The notes: generated from the sequence alone by a model not told the origin. Positions 44,527 through 53,812 are shown, counted from the first letter of the stretch. The stretch: 64,000 bases of DNA from Porphyromonas sp. COT-290 OH3588 (GCF_000769075.1 NZ_JRFC01000014.1:346889-410888), one strand, 5' to 3'. Numbers and translations are program-made.

Positions 44527-45336
44527 CTAGGGTTCGAGGATATACATAGGAGAGGGGGTCGTACGCTTAAGGGCAATGAGATTGACATCTTTGCCCACAC
44601 GGATCCCCTCGGCAAAGAGGCGATTCTCTACTGTCTTCCAGCAGAGGTCGGGGTGATTATTGTCTTTACTTAGATGACAGAGCCAAATGTTCTCCAGCTC
44701 GGGGTGGAAGATCTCGCTGAGCACCTCGGCAGTCTGGGCGTTGCACAGATGTCCCAGTGGACCAGCAACACGCTCCTTGAGGAACTCTGGATAAGGGCCT
44801 CGCTTGAGCATCTCATCGTCATAGTTAGCCTCGATCACCAAATGCTTGACTTCGGAGGCAAAACGTTTGATCTCAGGAGTAATATGCCCGATATCCGTAA
44901 TGAGGGCAAAGCTAAAGTCACCACGACGAATACAGTAACCGAAGTTCTGCGCGCTATCGTGCGGTACCAAGAAAGAGGATACTTCGAAGCCAGCCAGCTC
45001 AAAATGCTGTCCTAGCTCTATGGTTCGCCTAGAGGCACCCAAATCCTCATCTATATATCTATTAGAAGCGATACGATTATGCACTGGGACGCTCGCATAT
45101 ATAGGAATATGGTAAACCGTACCAAGGACGCCTACAGATCTAATATGATCGGCGTGATCGTGGGTAACGAGGACGCCTCTGATGTGTCCATCATCGAGGC
45201 TGATCCCCTCTGCCTTGAGTGCTTTGCTGATGCTACGAGGGGCGATACCTGCATCAATAAGCAGACCGCCCTCTTCGTGACCGAGGTAATAGCAGTTGCC
45301 ACTGCTACCACTGGCCAAACTCATGAACCTAATCAA
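44527..45336 (-). CDS. Metallo-beta-lactamase-fold hydrolase, WalJ/YycJ type
   Basis: This 269-residue MBL-fold protein has the metal motif THDHADH, His in VPHDSAQNFG, Asp in LITDIGHITPE and a C-terminal His in WLCHLSKDNNHPDL. The opening MSLASGSSGNCYYLG is characteristic of the YycJ/WalJ group, proposed nucleases linked to DNA replication and repair. It heads the run walJ-rsmI-lipoprotein-HAD-recO. The 88 bp upstream towards ansA contain AT-rich sequence but no clear promoter match. Confidence 0.9.
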   Translation of the reverse strand: MIRFMSLASGSSGNCYYLGHEEGGLLIDAGIAPRSISKALKAEGISLDDGHIRGVLVTHDHADHIRSVGVLGTVYHIPIYASVPVHNRIASNRYIDEDLGASRRTIELGQHFELAGFEVSSFLVPHDSAQNFGYCIRRGDFSFALITDIGHITPEIKRFASEVKHLVIEANYDDEMLKRGPYPEFLKERVAGPLGHLCNAQTAEVLSEIFHPELENIWLCHLSKDNNHPDLCWKTVENRLFAEGIRVGKDVNLIALKRTTPSPMYILEP

Positions 45337-45424
45337 AATATGCTGTTCCTTTCCTTTGAGTTATCAACTATGACTATTAAATGCATCAAACATTCATAAT
45401 GTTTAGTCCCTACCAGAGCCCCAA

Positions 45425-46504
45425 TCATCGCCTCCAACAATAGAAATCTTCATGATCTAGGCTCAAGTTCATTTCCCCTCTTAGGGGTGTCCCCATCAGC
45501 TCCCTCACTCGATTTACCTCAAGCCCCTGCCCCAATAGGTACATCATCTTAGTCACAGCACTCTCGCTAGTCATATCGTAGCCACAGACGACGCCTGCCG
45601 CATGGAGCTGGCGTCCCGTTTCGTAGCGCGACATATCGACCGTACCAGTAGTACACTGTGTGACATTGACGATGACCATACCACGTGCTGTCGCCTCGGC
45701 CAAGCACTCGGTAAACCACTCGAACTTGGGAGCATTGCCACTGCCGAAGGTCTCGAGAATAACCCCCTTGAGGTTGGGCACACCAAGGATCGCCTCCACT
45801 ATGGGGCGAGTAATCCCGGGGAAGAGTTTGAGAATGGCGACGTTGGGGTCTAGAGTGGAGAGAACCTTGAGCTCATGGTGCTGAGCATCTCGGTGAATGA
45901 CACCCTCGTTGTAATGAATATCAATCCCAGCGAAAGCTAACTGTGGATAGTTGTGAGATTTGAAAGCTCTAAACTTATCCGCACTCACCTTACTGGTTCT
46001 ATTGCCTCGCATCAAATAGTCTTGGAAGAATATGCAGACCTCTGGCACACGTGCCGATCCGTCCTCTCTCTTGGCCGCTGCTATCTCGATAGCAGTGAGC
46101 AAATTCTCCTTACCATCGGTACGCAGACGCCCGATAGGTAGCTGAGAGCCCGTGAAGATGACTGGCTTGGTAAGACCTTGGAGCATGAAGCTGAGTGCAG
46201 ACGCAGAGAAAGACATCGTATCTGTACCATGCAAAATAACGAAACCGTCATAGAGATCGTAGTGCTGCTGGATCAAACTAGCCATGTTGATCCAGTTCTC
46301 AATAGAAATCGTAGAGGAGTCTATGGGGGGATCTACCTGCTTGATATCTATCTGGCATGCTAGGCGCTTCATCTCGGGTATATTGTCATAGAGGTAAGCG
46401 AAGTCTAGAGGCTCCAATGCGCCCGTCGCTGGATTCTCTACCATGCCAATGGTTCCGCCTGTATAAATCAATAGGATTGATGTAGATGTCGTATTGCCAC
46501 ACAT
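45425..46504 (-). CDS. ansA: L-asparaginase, type I
   Basis: This 359-residue enzyme hydrolyses asparagine to aspartate and ammonia in the cytoplasm. The two catalytic threonine motifs are YTGGTIGM near residue 13-20 and LHGTDTMSFSASALSFML near 90-107. A further typical segment is VIFTGSQLPIGRLRTDGKEN. I chose the ATG at 46504 (MCGNTTSTSI) because a longer in-frame start at 46591 would place the promoter box at 46558 inside the coding region. Long gene-free DNA lies upstream. Fermentation of asparagine and aspartate would suit an anaerobe of this kind. Confidence 0.93.
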   Translation of the reverse strand: MCGNTTSTSILLIYTGGTIGMVENPATGALEPLDFAYLYDNIPEMKRLACQIDIKQVDPPIDSSTISIENWINMASLIQQHYDLYDGFVILHGTDTMSFSASALSFMLQGLTKPVIFTGSQLPIGRLRTDGKENLLTAIEIAAAKREDGSARVPEVCIFFQDYLMRGNRTSKVSADKFRAFKSHNYPQLAFAGIDIHYNEGVIHRDAQHHELKVLSTLDPNVAILKLFPGITRPIVEAILGVPNLKGVILETFGSGNAPKFEWFTECLAEATARGMVIVNVTQCTTGTVDMSRYETGRQLHAAGVVCGYDMTSESAVTKMMYLLGQGLEVNRVRELMGTPLRGEMNLSLDHEDFYCWRR

Positions 46505-46557
46505 AGCCACTCTAAATCTTTGGGTGAATGAATAAAGACTACGCCTAATCAGGCAAA

Positions 46558-46565
46558 CAAAGATA
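46558..46565 (-). promoter_or_regulatory. -7 box of ansA
   Basis: CAAAGATA (TATCTTTG on the minus strand), 53 bp before the chosen ansA start. This box decides the start. Confidence 0.55.
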
Positions 46566-46869
46566 AGAAACTGTTTGTATAGTTGGTCCAATAGAAGGTG
46601 CTAATCAATCGTTTTGCTCTCGGCGGCTTAGGCAAGCGAAACAACAGTTTTACTCAATCCGCCAACAAGGCTGTGCGATTTGTCCAAGATAGCCAGACCA
46701 ATCGTATCAATACGACAACCAAGACCTCCAATTACGAGCAAAGCTCATACGTCTAGAAATACCAGAGAGCTCCCTACGCTACCCGCGCAGAGAGCTCCAA
46801 ATTCTAGGGAATATAAGCTCCCACAAAAGGAGCCTATGTCGATTGTTTCAATTTAGTGTGCCTTGCTTG

Positions 46870-47225
46870 CGTTCTTTTTAATTTCCGTAGACAGCTCTCC
46901 TTCAATCCAAATACAAGCCAGGGGATACACTCACCCCTCCCTTCGTACTAGGTTCTCGCTCGACACCTCTGCTGTGATGCTCCACAGAGGTAAACGAGGC
47001 ATAGAAGAGAGCGAATGCTCCTCTGGCCCTAAAGCGATGCGGTGTTGTAGATTGAGTGGTTGTTTCTGACTGTTGTGATGTCCCCAAATCCATTTCGTCT
47101 TGGCTGACATGCATCTCCGTGGGGCGTCACGATGCTTGCACACCGCTTCCCCTTGCTACCGCACTCTAGTACATCTTCTTCTCTTTGATTTGGTGAGTCA
47201 GCTGCAAGCTATCTCTCCATTTCTC
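46870..47225 (-). ncRNA. Candidate RNA gene behind an orphan promoter
   Basis: A well-formed promoter (47231-47238 with TTTG 21 bp upstream) points into this region, which has no plausible protein. The region can form a stem ACCTCTG/CAGAGGT (about 46968-46994). The 3' end is guessed, and I did not match it to tmRNA, RNase P, SRP or 6S signatures. This is an inference from the promoter alone. Confidence 0.25.
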
Positions 47226-47230
47226 TACCG

Positions 47231-47238
47231 CAAAGGTA
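47231..47238 (-). promoter_or_regulatory. Orphan promoter
   Basis: CAAAGGTA (TACCTTTG on the minus strand), with CAAA (TTTG) starting at 47260, a 21-bp spacer. No gene follows for more than 700 bp. Confidence 0.5.
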
Positions 47239-47327
47239 GGACTCTTCGATATGCTAAAACAAATAAATTACAACCTTTCGTATCTCGTTTTTACAATTTG
47301 ACGATATAGGAGAGGGAGAGAGTGGTA

Positions 47328-47377
47328 TCTAGAATCGTAAATTTACGATTTTGGATTATTATTTTTACGATTCTAGA
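47328..47377. promoter_or_regulatory. Inverted repeat with nested palindrome, operator-like
   Basis: TCTAGAATCGTAAA (47328-47341) is perfectly repeated in inverse at 47364-47377. The left arm continues into the 16-bp palindrome ATCGTAAATTTACGAT (47334-47349), so the half-site occurs three times in 50 bp. It may be a repressor operator or a structured RNA. The bound factor is unknown. Confidence 0.5.
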
Positions 47378-48142
47378 CAGTATTTCAGGGAGAAGAAATA
47401 CTCATAACACTCTAAAAAGCAAAATATTAAACAAAACAGGATAGTCTAGATGGATCATTGGCGACAGAGTACCCCGAACAGCAAAAATGGACTAAGGGAC
47501 AGGACAAAAAGAGCCTTGAAACAGCGACCAAAAGGCCCCTCACTCCTATTTGCAAGACTCAAAATAGAGGACACAGCCCGAGGGCAAGAGACGCCTCCTC
47601 CAGCTATGCTCTATCTACACCAGCGAGGCATAGCTCTACTAGCACCAACCAGCCCCAGCACTTTGGGGAAATATCAGAACCACATTGAGGGAGCTCCGTC
47701 GTGGAGCAAAGATCGAGGGACAGACAAGATAAGGACAGAAGTATAACAGCAATGCCCCTACTCGATTCCTTAGGGCAGACGTACATTAGAGAGATAAAGG
47801 GCTAAAGCTAGCGGGAATATAAGGCAGGCTGACCTCGGGCGAGGCTTCGGTGTATGTCAAATCTCTATTGTATCAAAGCATCTATAAAGGGCGTGAGAGG
47901 GTATCATCGAGGAGAAAGGCAAAGGCAGAGAGGGCAAGAAGCTGATACTCCTGCTCTAGCCAAGCGATCGATCGCTCCTTATAGAGCTTGCAGACTGGAG
48001 CTCATAAGAGTACACCAGAGGCAGACAGAGCTAAGCCTATGGGGGGAATCTACCTAAATATGACAAGGCAAACACACGGTCTGCGCCTGACGAACCTCCT
48101 CTCACTCGGCATACAGCTCATCTGAGTAGAGCCTCGTAGGCT

Positions 48143-50074
48143 CTACCTCTCCTCCATCTCTCGGATTACCTTACGATATTCGTTGGGAGATATCTGTTCG
48201 CTCTTTTTGAATGCAGCATAGAAGGTTTGGGTACAACCAAATCCGCACTCTATGGCAATGACCCCCACCTTGTCATTGGTCGTCGCCAAGCGGTACTTTG
48301 CCTCTTCGATGCGGTAGAAATTGACATAGTCAGCAAACGCTCGACCAATACGATGATTAAGTATGTGTGATAGATAGGTTCGATTGGTTGCCACCTTTTG
48401 GGCAAGCGTTTCGAGGCTCAACCCAGGACTGAGGTAGGCTTTCTCCTGCTCCATACAGATCTTGAGCCTAGCCAACAAGGCATCGCTAGCCTCACTAGAG
48501 GCTGCTACATCGACTTGCTGCGCGACAGAATCTTTGGCAAGGGGCTCTTGCCCTGCTTGCCCCTCTTCACCCTGCACAGGTTCACATGTCGTGATCTGCG
48601 TATCGGCAGTGGGCGTTAGGTTACGGTTGATCATCTCAGCCAGTTGTGTATTAGCTAAAACAAGAGCTCGGTGCTGGCGTAGAGTACGTCGACGCATCCA
48701 GACAGCAAAGCCAAGTATCAGGAGCAGTAGTCCCACAAACGACACGAGTAGAGTCCTATGCAGGCGACCAATCTCTAGCTCCGAGTAGGCTTGCTTGAGC
48801 TCGGCGTCCTTCTGTGCGGTCTTATGTTTGATGGCGATATCTTGCAGTGCCTTATATTTTTCCTCGGTGAAGAGCGAGTCCTTGAGCCTTATTTGCTCTC
48901 TAAGAGCCTCAATAGCCTCTTCGTAGCGCCCTGTTCTTGCAGATATGTCGGCCAGAGTGCTCCACACGTCCATCTGCAACACTTTATTGTCGGTCTTCTG
49001 TGCGAGGTTGAGAGCCTCTCTTCCGTAGTGATGCGCCTGCCGAGGATCAGCCAGAGCCATGGCCAAATCCATTTGCGACGAATAGACTTGGGCTAGACCA
49101 GCCAAATCGCCCTTCTCTCCACGTATCTTCTCTGCATTATCTAGTGCCTTCTTGCTGTTTTTATAGTCCTGCATCGCCAGATAGATGCGCCCTCGGTTAG
49201 TGTAGATGATGCCGAGTAGGTGCGTATAGCCTATCTTCTGGGCTAGTGCCTCGCACTCCTGATTGAGGGTGAGAGCCTCGGCGTAGCGGTGCATATCTTG
49301 TAGCACGGTCGCACGATTGCTACGCGCCGCCAATGCTTCCTTCTCTTGCTTGTGCTTGGTATGTGCCTCGTCTGCGGCAGTAAAGAATGTATATGCTCGC
49401 TCTAGGTCTTCTTGCACAAAAAAGCAGTTGCCCATAGCTTGCAGAATCCCTCCCTCTAGCCTCTCATTCTTGCTCCCTTTTTTGGACTCACGCACACAGG
49501 CCAGAGCCTTATTGAGGTAGTCCAGAGCCTCGGCCTGCTTGTCTAGAGAGCTGTATGCCATACCCATATTAGTCCAGACGAGCGCAGAGATCTCGGACTT
49601 AATCCCAGCCCTCATAGCACACGTCTCAGCCTCCTTGTATAGACCAATGGCCGCCTCGCTATTCCCTCGGCGCAGCTCATTGCTGGCCATATTGGCGTAT
49701 GCATGCGCCACCTTAGCCGAGTCACGGGGAGAGGGTGTCAGGTCTATCAGACGCAAGAAGCAGCTATCACTCTTGGCCAAATCCATGTGATAGGCATAGT
49801 TGCAACCAAGCTTGTAGAGGACTATGGACTCTAGGTAGGTATCGTCGAGCATCTTGGCTTGCTCAAGCAGGCCAAGCAGGTAGAGTTGTGCCGAGTCTAT
49901 GTTGGGGTGTTGTGCAAGCTCTGGCTCTAGAGAAGCCAAATCAAGTATCTCTCTGCGTATCTCTTCCTCCATACCATCGGCCGGCTTGTTGCCATGACAG
50001 CTGCCTAACGAAACAATCCAAACAACGATGGCCAACCATCTTAGATAACCAATATACGAGTATAGAGGAGGCAT
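48143..50074 (-). CDS. Membrane-bound TPR sensor with AraC-type DNA-binding domain
   Basis: This 643-residue regulator has an N-terminal export signal that may be a lipobox (SLGSC, Cys26). About ten TPR-like helix pairs span residues 60-410 (AYANMASNELRRGNSEAAIG, ALVWTNMGMAYSSLDKQAEA). One transmembrane helix lies at about 440-460 (LLVSFVGLLLLILGFAVWM). The C-terminal AraC/XylS helix-turn-helix pair is GLSLETLAQKVATNRTYLSH and KVGVIAIECGFGCTQTFYAA. The plan suggests that periplasmic TPRs sense a protein or peptide and cytoplasmic HTHs bind DNA, like HTCS proteins without kinase parts. The regulated gene is unknown. Confidence 0.9.
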   Translation of the reverse strand: MPPLYSYIGYLRWLAIVVWIVSLGSCHGNKPADGMEEEIRREILDLASLEPELAQHPNIDSAQLYLLGLLEQAKMLDDTYLESIVLYKLGCNYAYHMDLAKSDSCFLRLIDLTPSPRDSAKVAHAYANMASNELRRGNSEAAIGLYKEAETCAMRAGIKSEISALVWTNMGMAYSSLDKQAEALDYLNKALACVRESKKGSKNERLEGGILQAMGNCFFVQEDLERAYTFFTAADEAHTKHKQEKEALAARSNRATVLQDMHRYAEALTLNQECEALAQKIGYTHLLGIIYTNRGRIYLAMQDYKNSKKALDNAEKIRGEKGDLAGLAQVYSSQMDLAMALADPRQAHHYGREALNLAQKTDNKVLQMDVWSTLADISARTGRYEEAIEALREQIRLKDSLFTEEKYKALQDIAIKHKTAQKDAELKQAYSELEIGRLHRTLLVSFVGLLLLILGFAVWMRRRTLRQHRALVLANTQLAEMINRNLTPTADTQITTCEPVQGEEGQAGQEPLAKDSVAQQVDVAASSEASDALLARLKICMEQEKAYLSPGLSLETLAQKVATNRTYLSHILNHRIGRAFADYVNFYRIEEAKYRLATTNDKVGVIAIECGFGCTQTFYAAFKKSEQISPNEYRKVIREMEER

Positions 50075-50683
50075 AGTTACTGCAATTTTTATTGTAAGAT
50101 GTTATGTATCTGAATCGGAGGAATACTTGCCCAAAGGTATATAAAATATGCTTTAGGACATATACTACTACCCTGTCGAAAGTATCTCGCTTTTTGTTTA
50201 GCTTCTTTTCCACGTCAAACTTTTCGTCTCCATATCTTACCCTACTTGCTAGTAATATCTAGCAAGTCACGGAGTCGCCATAGACCTCACATAAGACTAT
50301 ACTTTTTGGTGATATTTTTTTTCTAGAATTAGCTCAAGCAACTCAATCAGCAGGCCTTGTAGGCATTTTCGGCGACTTTTGTGGTCCAAGGTAGGACGGT
50401 GTGTCATAGCGCGCAACTGCTGTGTTACTTGCGACATTTACCTCATACGGGCTTCGTCTTCGGCTTCAGACACATACCCCGGCATGCTCCTTTTGCGCTG
50501 CATGCACTATGTTCCCAGCCTGAGTCTTGGCGCCTTGCATCTTGCCCATTCTGAAACACCTAGAATGGGTAAATTTTGCCACAACCCCATGCAACCCAAT
50601 CGTTAAAATATATCAAAGAAAAAGCCACAGATTATCTGCGAATATAGTGTCTGGCTCTAGCATCTGGCTAGACTTTGGGGCAA

Positions 50684-51007
50684 ATTGATGGGAAGACTTT
50701 GGGGGATCTATGGGCTAATCCGCCGAAATGTATCCACCAACCTCAAGATATTGATGGGAAGAAATATCGGACGCTGCCTTATGAGCAGGTGAAAAGCCCA
50801 GACCAGTCAAACACATACACCTATATATTAGTCAATTACAAAGGCGCCTTTTGGGGCGTGTGTTTTGAGCTGGCTGGGACAAAGTACCTCAACGGGGCCA
50901 AACGCAACCTAGAGGCCGCTAAGGGGCAAATACGCTGCCTCGTCTTTGGAGGCACGACTCACTCCTCTCTCCCCATCAAAATACTGAAATATGACCCAAA
51001 ATATAAA
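50684..51007 (+). repeat. Dispersed intergenic element, copy E
   Basis: Intact 12-mers ATTGATGGGAAG start at 50684 and 50750. AAATACG starts at 50928, CATCAAA at 50974 and TATAAA ends at 51007; all spacings are identical to copy D. The near-palindrome before AAATACG reads CTAGAGGCCGCTAAGGGG. This copy happens to be open in one frame over its full length, whereas the others have stops in that frame. It lies between divergent genes. Confidence 0.88.
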
Positions 51008-51176
51008 TAATCGGATCCCTCAGCCTTGACGGGTGGCTAGGTAACTTGAGCGGCTCTTCATGTGATTTTGGGGTCTTATATCCACGCCCTGCTAGCCCAA
51101 GCAAGCAAATACGGCAAGAGCTATCTAGAGGCGATCGGTGATGCCAAAGGGAGAGCATTCAGCAATCTTTCATAGT

Positions 51177-51192
51177 TGTAACATTCGTTACA
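51177..51192. promoter_or_regulatory. CRP/FNR-like palindrome upstream of hcp
   Basis: TGTAACATTCGTTACA has perfect TGTAAC/GTTACA half-sites with a four-base spacer. Its centre is about 30 bp upstream of the -7 box at 51214, the place expected for an activator replacing a -33 element. HcpR, a CRP/FNR-family protein, is known to control hcp in Porphyromonas; use of this site by it is an inference. Confidence 0.6.
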
Positions 51193-51213
51193 GAATAGCT
51201 CGATATAGCCCTC

Positions 51214-51221
51214 TACCTTTG
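51214..51221 (+). promoter_or_regulatory. -7 box of hcp
   Basis: TACCTTTG, 45 bp upstream of the hcp ATG and just downstream of the palindrome. Confidence 0.6.
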
Positions 51222-51266
51222 CTCATGAATTCTAGGGAATATCACTTTTAACGGCTTACCTAACTT

Positions 51267-52925
51267 ATGAATAAAACGACAATGTTTTGCTACCAGTGCC
51301 AAGAGGCTGCCAAAGGAATTGGCTGTACAATCAAGGGTGTGTGTGGCAAGGAGGCCAGCACCTCGGCCTATATGGATCTGCTGATGTTTACCATCAAGGG
51401 TGTATCGATCATCACCCGTGCGATGCGACAGTCTGGAGTAGAAGTTTCGGATCAGGTCAATCACTACGTGACAGATGCACTCTTCTCCACAATTACCAAT
51501 GCCAACTTCGACGACGAGAGCATCAAGGCTCGCATACACAAAGGGATCGCTCTACGCAATGAGCTCCAAGATGCAGCACAGAAAGCAGGCATCGTACTAC
51601 CCCAAGCAGACGCCCTACTCTGGGACGGTGCAGAAGACTCTTTCTCCGACAAGGCTGAGGAGGTTGGAGTCATGAGCGAGGCCAACGAAGATGCTCGCTC
51701 GCTCAAGGAACTAGTTATCTATGGCCTCAAGGGTATGGCTGCCTACCTAGACCATGCGATGCGTCTAGGGCACAACGACGAGGTCTGCCACGCCTTCACA
51801 CAAGAGGCTCTAGCGCAGATTACGGTAGACAACTCATCGTTAGAGGAGCTCATCGCCCTTGTCCTAAAGACAGGCGAAATGGGCGTTCGTGCCATGGCTC
51901 TACTCGACACGGCCAATACCTCTCGCTACGGGCACCCCGAGATGACGAAAGTTAATATCGGTGTCGGCACCAATCCGGGTATTCTCATCAGCGGACACGA
52001 CCTAAGGGATATTGAAGACCTGCTCAAGCAGACCGAGGGTACAGGTGTCGATGTCTATACGCACAGCGAGATGCTACCAGCGCACTACTACCCTGCATTC
52101 AAGAAATACAAGCACTTCGTGGGCAACTATGGCAATGCTTGGTGGCAGCAGCGTGAGGAGTTCACCTCGTTCAATGGCCCGATTATCTTCACGACCAACT
52201 GTATCGTGCCACCGCTCAAGAATGCGACCTACAAGGATCGTATGTTTACCTCCAACGCTACGGGCTTCCCCGGCTGCAAGCATCTGCCAGAGGACGCCGA
52301 GGGGCACAAGGATTATAGTGAAGTAATTGCCATTGCCAAGACCTGCCAGCCTCCTACGGAGATAGAAACAGGTGAGATACTCGGTGGCTTTGCTCATCAT
52401 CAGGTATTCCAGCTAGCAGAAGCTGTAGTCGATGCCGTGAAGAGTGGCGCTATTCGTCAGTTCGTGGTTATGGGCGGTTGCGATGGGCGCATGAAGGGTC
52501 GTGACTACTACAGCGACTTCGCCAAGGCTCTTCCACAAGACACCGTGATCCTAACGGCTGGGTGTGCCAAGTATCGCTACAATAAGCTCGCCCTCGGCGA
52601 CATCAATGGTATCCCTCGTGTGCTTGACGCCGGTCAGTGCAACGATAGCTATTCGCTAGCAGTGATTGCCCTCAAACTCAAGGAGGTCTTCCAGCTCAAC
52701 GACATCAACGAGCTACCTATCACTTACAATATCGCTTGGTATGAACAGAAGGCTGTCATCGTACTGCTTGCACTACTCCACTTAGGCGTGAAGAATATCC
52801 ACCTTGGCCCCACACTGCCAGCCTTCCTATCGCCCAACGTGGTGAAGGTGCTTGTCGAGAACTTCGGCATCGGAGGCATCGGAACAGTCGAGGAGGATCT
52901 CAAAAAATTTGGATTAGTATCCTAA
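51267..52925 (+). CDS. hcp: Hybrid-cluster protein (hydroxylamine reductase)
   Basis: This 552-residue iron-sulfur protein is implicated in nitric oxide and hydroxylamine detoxification. N-terminal cysteines Cys8, Cys11, Cys20 and Cys26 (CX2CX8CX5C in [20 protein letters not shown]) bind the first 4Fe-4S cluster, the spacing of Hcp from anaerobes. Hybrid-cluster ligands lie in [56 protein letters not shown] and [10 protein letters not shown]. It is monocistronic, preceded by a CRP/FNR-like palindrome plus promoter and followed by a strong terminator. NO stress from a host would be a plausible trigger. Confidence 0.97.
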   Translation: MNKTTMFCYQCQEAAKGIGCTIKGVCGKEASTSAYMDLLMFTIKGVSIITRAMRQSGVEVSDQVNHYVTDALFSTITNANFDDESIKARIHKGIALRNELQDAAQKAGIVLPQADALLWDGAEDSFSDKAEEVGVMSEANEDARSLKELVIYGLKGMAAYLDHAMRLGHNDEVCHAFTQEALAQITVDNSSLEELIALVLKTGEMGVRAMALLDTANTSRYGHPEMTKVNIGVGTNPGILISGHDLRDIEDLLKQTEGTGVDVYTHSEMLPAHYYPAFKKYKHFVGNYGNAWWQQREEFTSFNGPIIFTTNCIVPPLKNATYKDRMFTSNATGFPGCKHLPEDAEGHKDYSEVIAIAKTCQPPTEIETGEILGGFAHHQVFQLAEAVVDAVKSGAIRQFVVMGGCDGRMKGRDYYSDFAKALPQDTVILTAGCAKYRYNKLALGDINGIPRVLDAGQCNDSYSLAVIALKLKEVFQLNDINELPITYNIAWYEQKAVIVLLALLHLGVKNIHLGPTLPAFLSPNVVKVLVENFGIGGIGTVEEDLKKFGLVS

Positions 52926-52950
52926 CTATCAATTTCATCAATTACATCCA

Positions 52951-52986
52951 AGAGGGCTACGCTGGGAAGCGCAGCCCTCTTTTTTG
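52951..52986 (+). terminator. Terminator of hcp
   Basis: AGAGGGCT...AGCCCTCT stem (52951-52980) with inner CGC/GCG, followed by six T. Confidence 0.85.
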
Positions 52987-53025
52987 CACAACCCAAAGCC
53001 ACCGAAAGGCAGCTAGGGACACATA

Positions 53026-53070
53026 AAATGAATAGGAGATAACCTCTCTGAGGCTATCTCCTATTCATTT
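53026..53070 (-). terminator. Terminator of tRNA-His
   Basis: Perfect 16-bp arms 53026-53041 and 53055-53070, directly at the 3' end of the tRNA on the minus strand. With A-rich and T-rich ends it may also back up hcp termination. Confidence 0.75.
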
Positions 53071-53071
53071 G

Positions 53072-53146
<75 letters not shown>

Positions 53147-53187
53147 ATATTCAATCAAACGGCTGATCTCCACCAGCGTTTGCACTG

Positions 53188-53195
53188 CAAAGGTA
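53188..53195 (-). promoter_or_regulatory. Promoter of tRNA-His
   Basis: CAAAGGTA (TACCTTTG on the minus strand) with CAAA (TTTG) at 53215-53218, a 19-bp spacer. Confidence 0.6.
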
Positions 53196-53305
53196 AACAT
53201 TTATTCTTAATATACAAAAACGGGCCACTTTTTTCTAGTTGTCAAGCGAACCGCCTAACCGAGCGAGCCATTAGTACGGCGACCTCTTGTAGGGAGGCAA
53301 AAACA

Positions 53306-53345
53306 TTCGCCCCATCGCTCAAACTAAGTTGGGCGATGGGGCGAA
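53306..53345 (-). terminator. Terminator of tkt-rpiB
   Basis: Perfect arms TTCGCCCCATCGC (53306-53318) and GCGATGGGGCGAA (53333-53345), 27 bp past the rpiB stop codon. Confidence 0.8.
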
Positions 53346-53371
53346 CCCTTTTGACTGATGACTTGACCGAG

Positions 53372-53812
53372 CTACAAGGGGATCTTGGCTACTCGATCGG
53401 TATGTCTGCCTCCCTCGAAGTCCGAGGTCAGAAAAGCATCAACGATCTCTCGGCACTGCTCTTGCGAAACGAAACGACCCGGAATAGAGAGCACATTGGC
53501 ATCGTTATGAGCTCGTGCCAGAGCCGCAATCTCGGCATTCCAGCATAGAGCTGCACGTACAGAGCGGTGCTTATTCAGGGCCATAGAGATCCCATTGCCC
53601 GAACCACAGACTGCCACACCCATAGCGAGCTGACCTAGATCTATGGCACGCCCCATAGCATGAGCGAAATCGGGATAATCAACACGCTCGGAGCTATGCG
53701 CCCCGAAGTCCTCAACCTCAATCCCTCGCTCGAGCAGAAGCGTCTTGACGAACTCCTTGATCTCATAGCCCGCATGGTCGCAGCAGAGGCCTAACTTCTG
53801 TATCTTGGACAT
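53372..53812 (-). CDS. rpiB: Ribose-5-phosphate isomerase B
   Basis: This 146-residue cytoplasmic enzyme interconverts ribose-5-phosphate and ribulose-5-phosphate. Typical motifs are GLCCDHAGYEIKEFV at the start, AVCGSGNGISMALNK with the phosphate-binding GSGNG, and the RAALCWNAEIAALARAHNDA segment. Length is standard. It starts 12 bp after tkt, so the two form a non-oxidative pentose phosphate operon that ends at the hairpin at 53306. Confidence 0.95.
   Translation of the reverse strand: MSKIQKLGLCCDHAGYEIKEFVKTLLLERGIEVEDFGAHSSERVDYPDFAHAMGRAIDLGQLAMGVAVCGSGNGISMALNKHRSVRAALCWNAEIAALARAHNDANVLSIPGRFVSQEQCREIVDAFLTSDFEGGRHTDRVAKIPL

Larger units (their letters stand above)
46566..48142. other. 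1.6-kb stretch without a recognisable gene
   Basis: This is the longest gene-free stretch of the window. It contains an orphan minus-strand promoter (47231), a long inverted repeat with operator-like palindrome (47328-47377), and direct repeats AGAGAGCTCC at about 46764 and 46792. Open frames of 60-98 codons exist, but their composition is not protein-like and I do not support them. No copy of the 324-bp element is present. Confidence 0.5.
50075..51266. other. 1.2-kb divergent gap without a gene
   Basis: Between the TPR/AraC regulator (minus) and hcp (plus) lie copy E of the dispersed element (50684-51007), the CRP/FNR-like palindrome (51177) and the hcp promoter (51214). A 111-codon open frame across copy E is judged accidental. 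The stretch 50075-50680 shows nothing I can name. Confidence 0.55.

Noticed and set aside
46902-47143. Two overlapping 70-codon minus-strand frames
   Set aside because: No conserved protein features. The region is better explained as non-coding DNA behind an orphan promoter.
47450-47746. 98-codon plus-strand open frame
   Set aside because: Composition is random-looking and there is no promoter or family resemblance.
50675-51010. 111-codon open frame as a gene
   Set aside because: It coincides with copy E of the dispersed element, and the frame is not open in the other copies.
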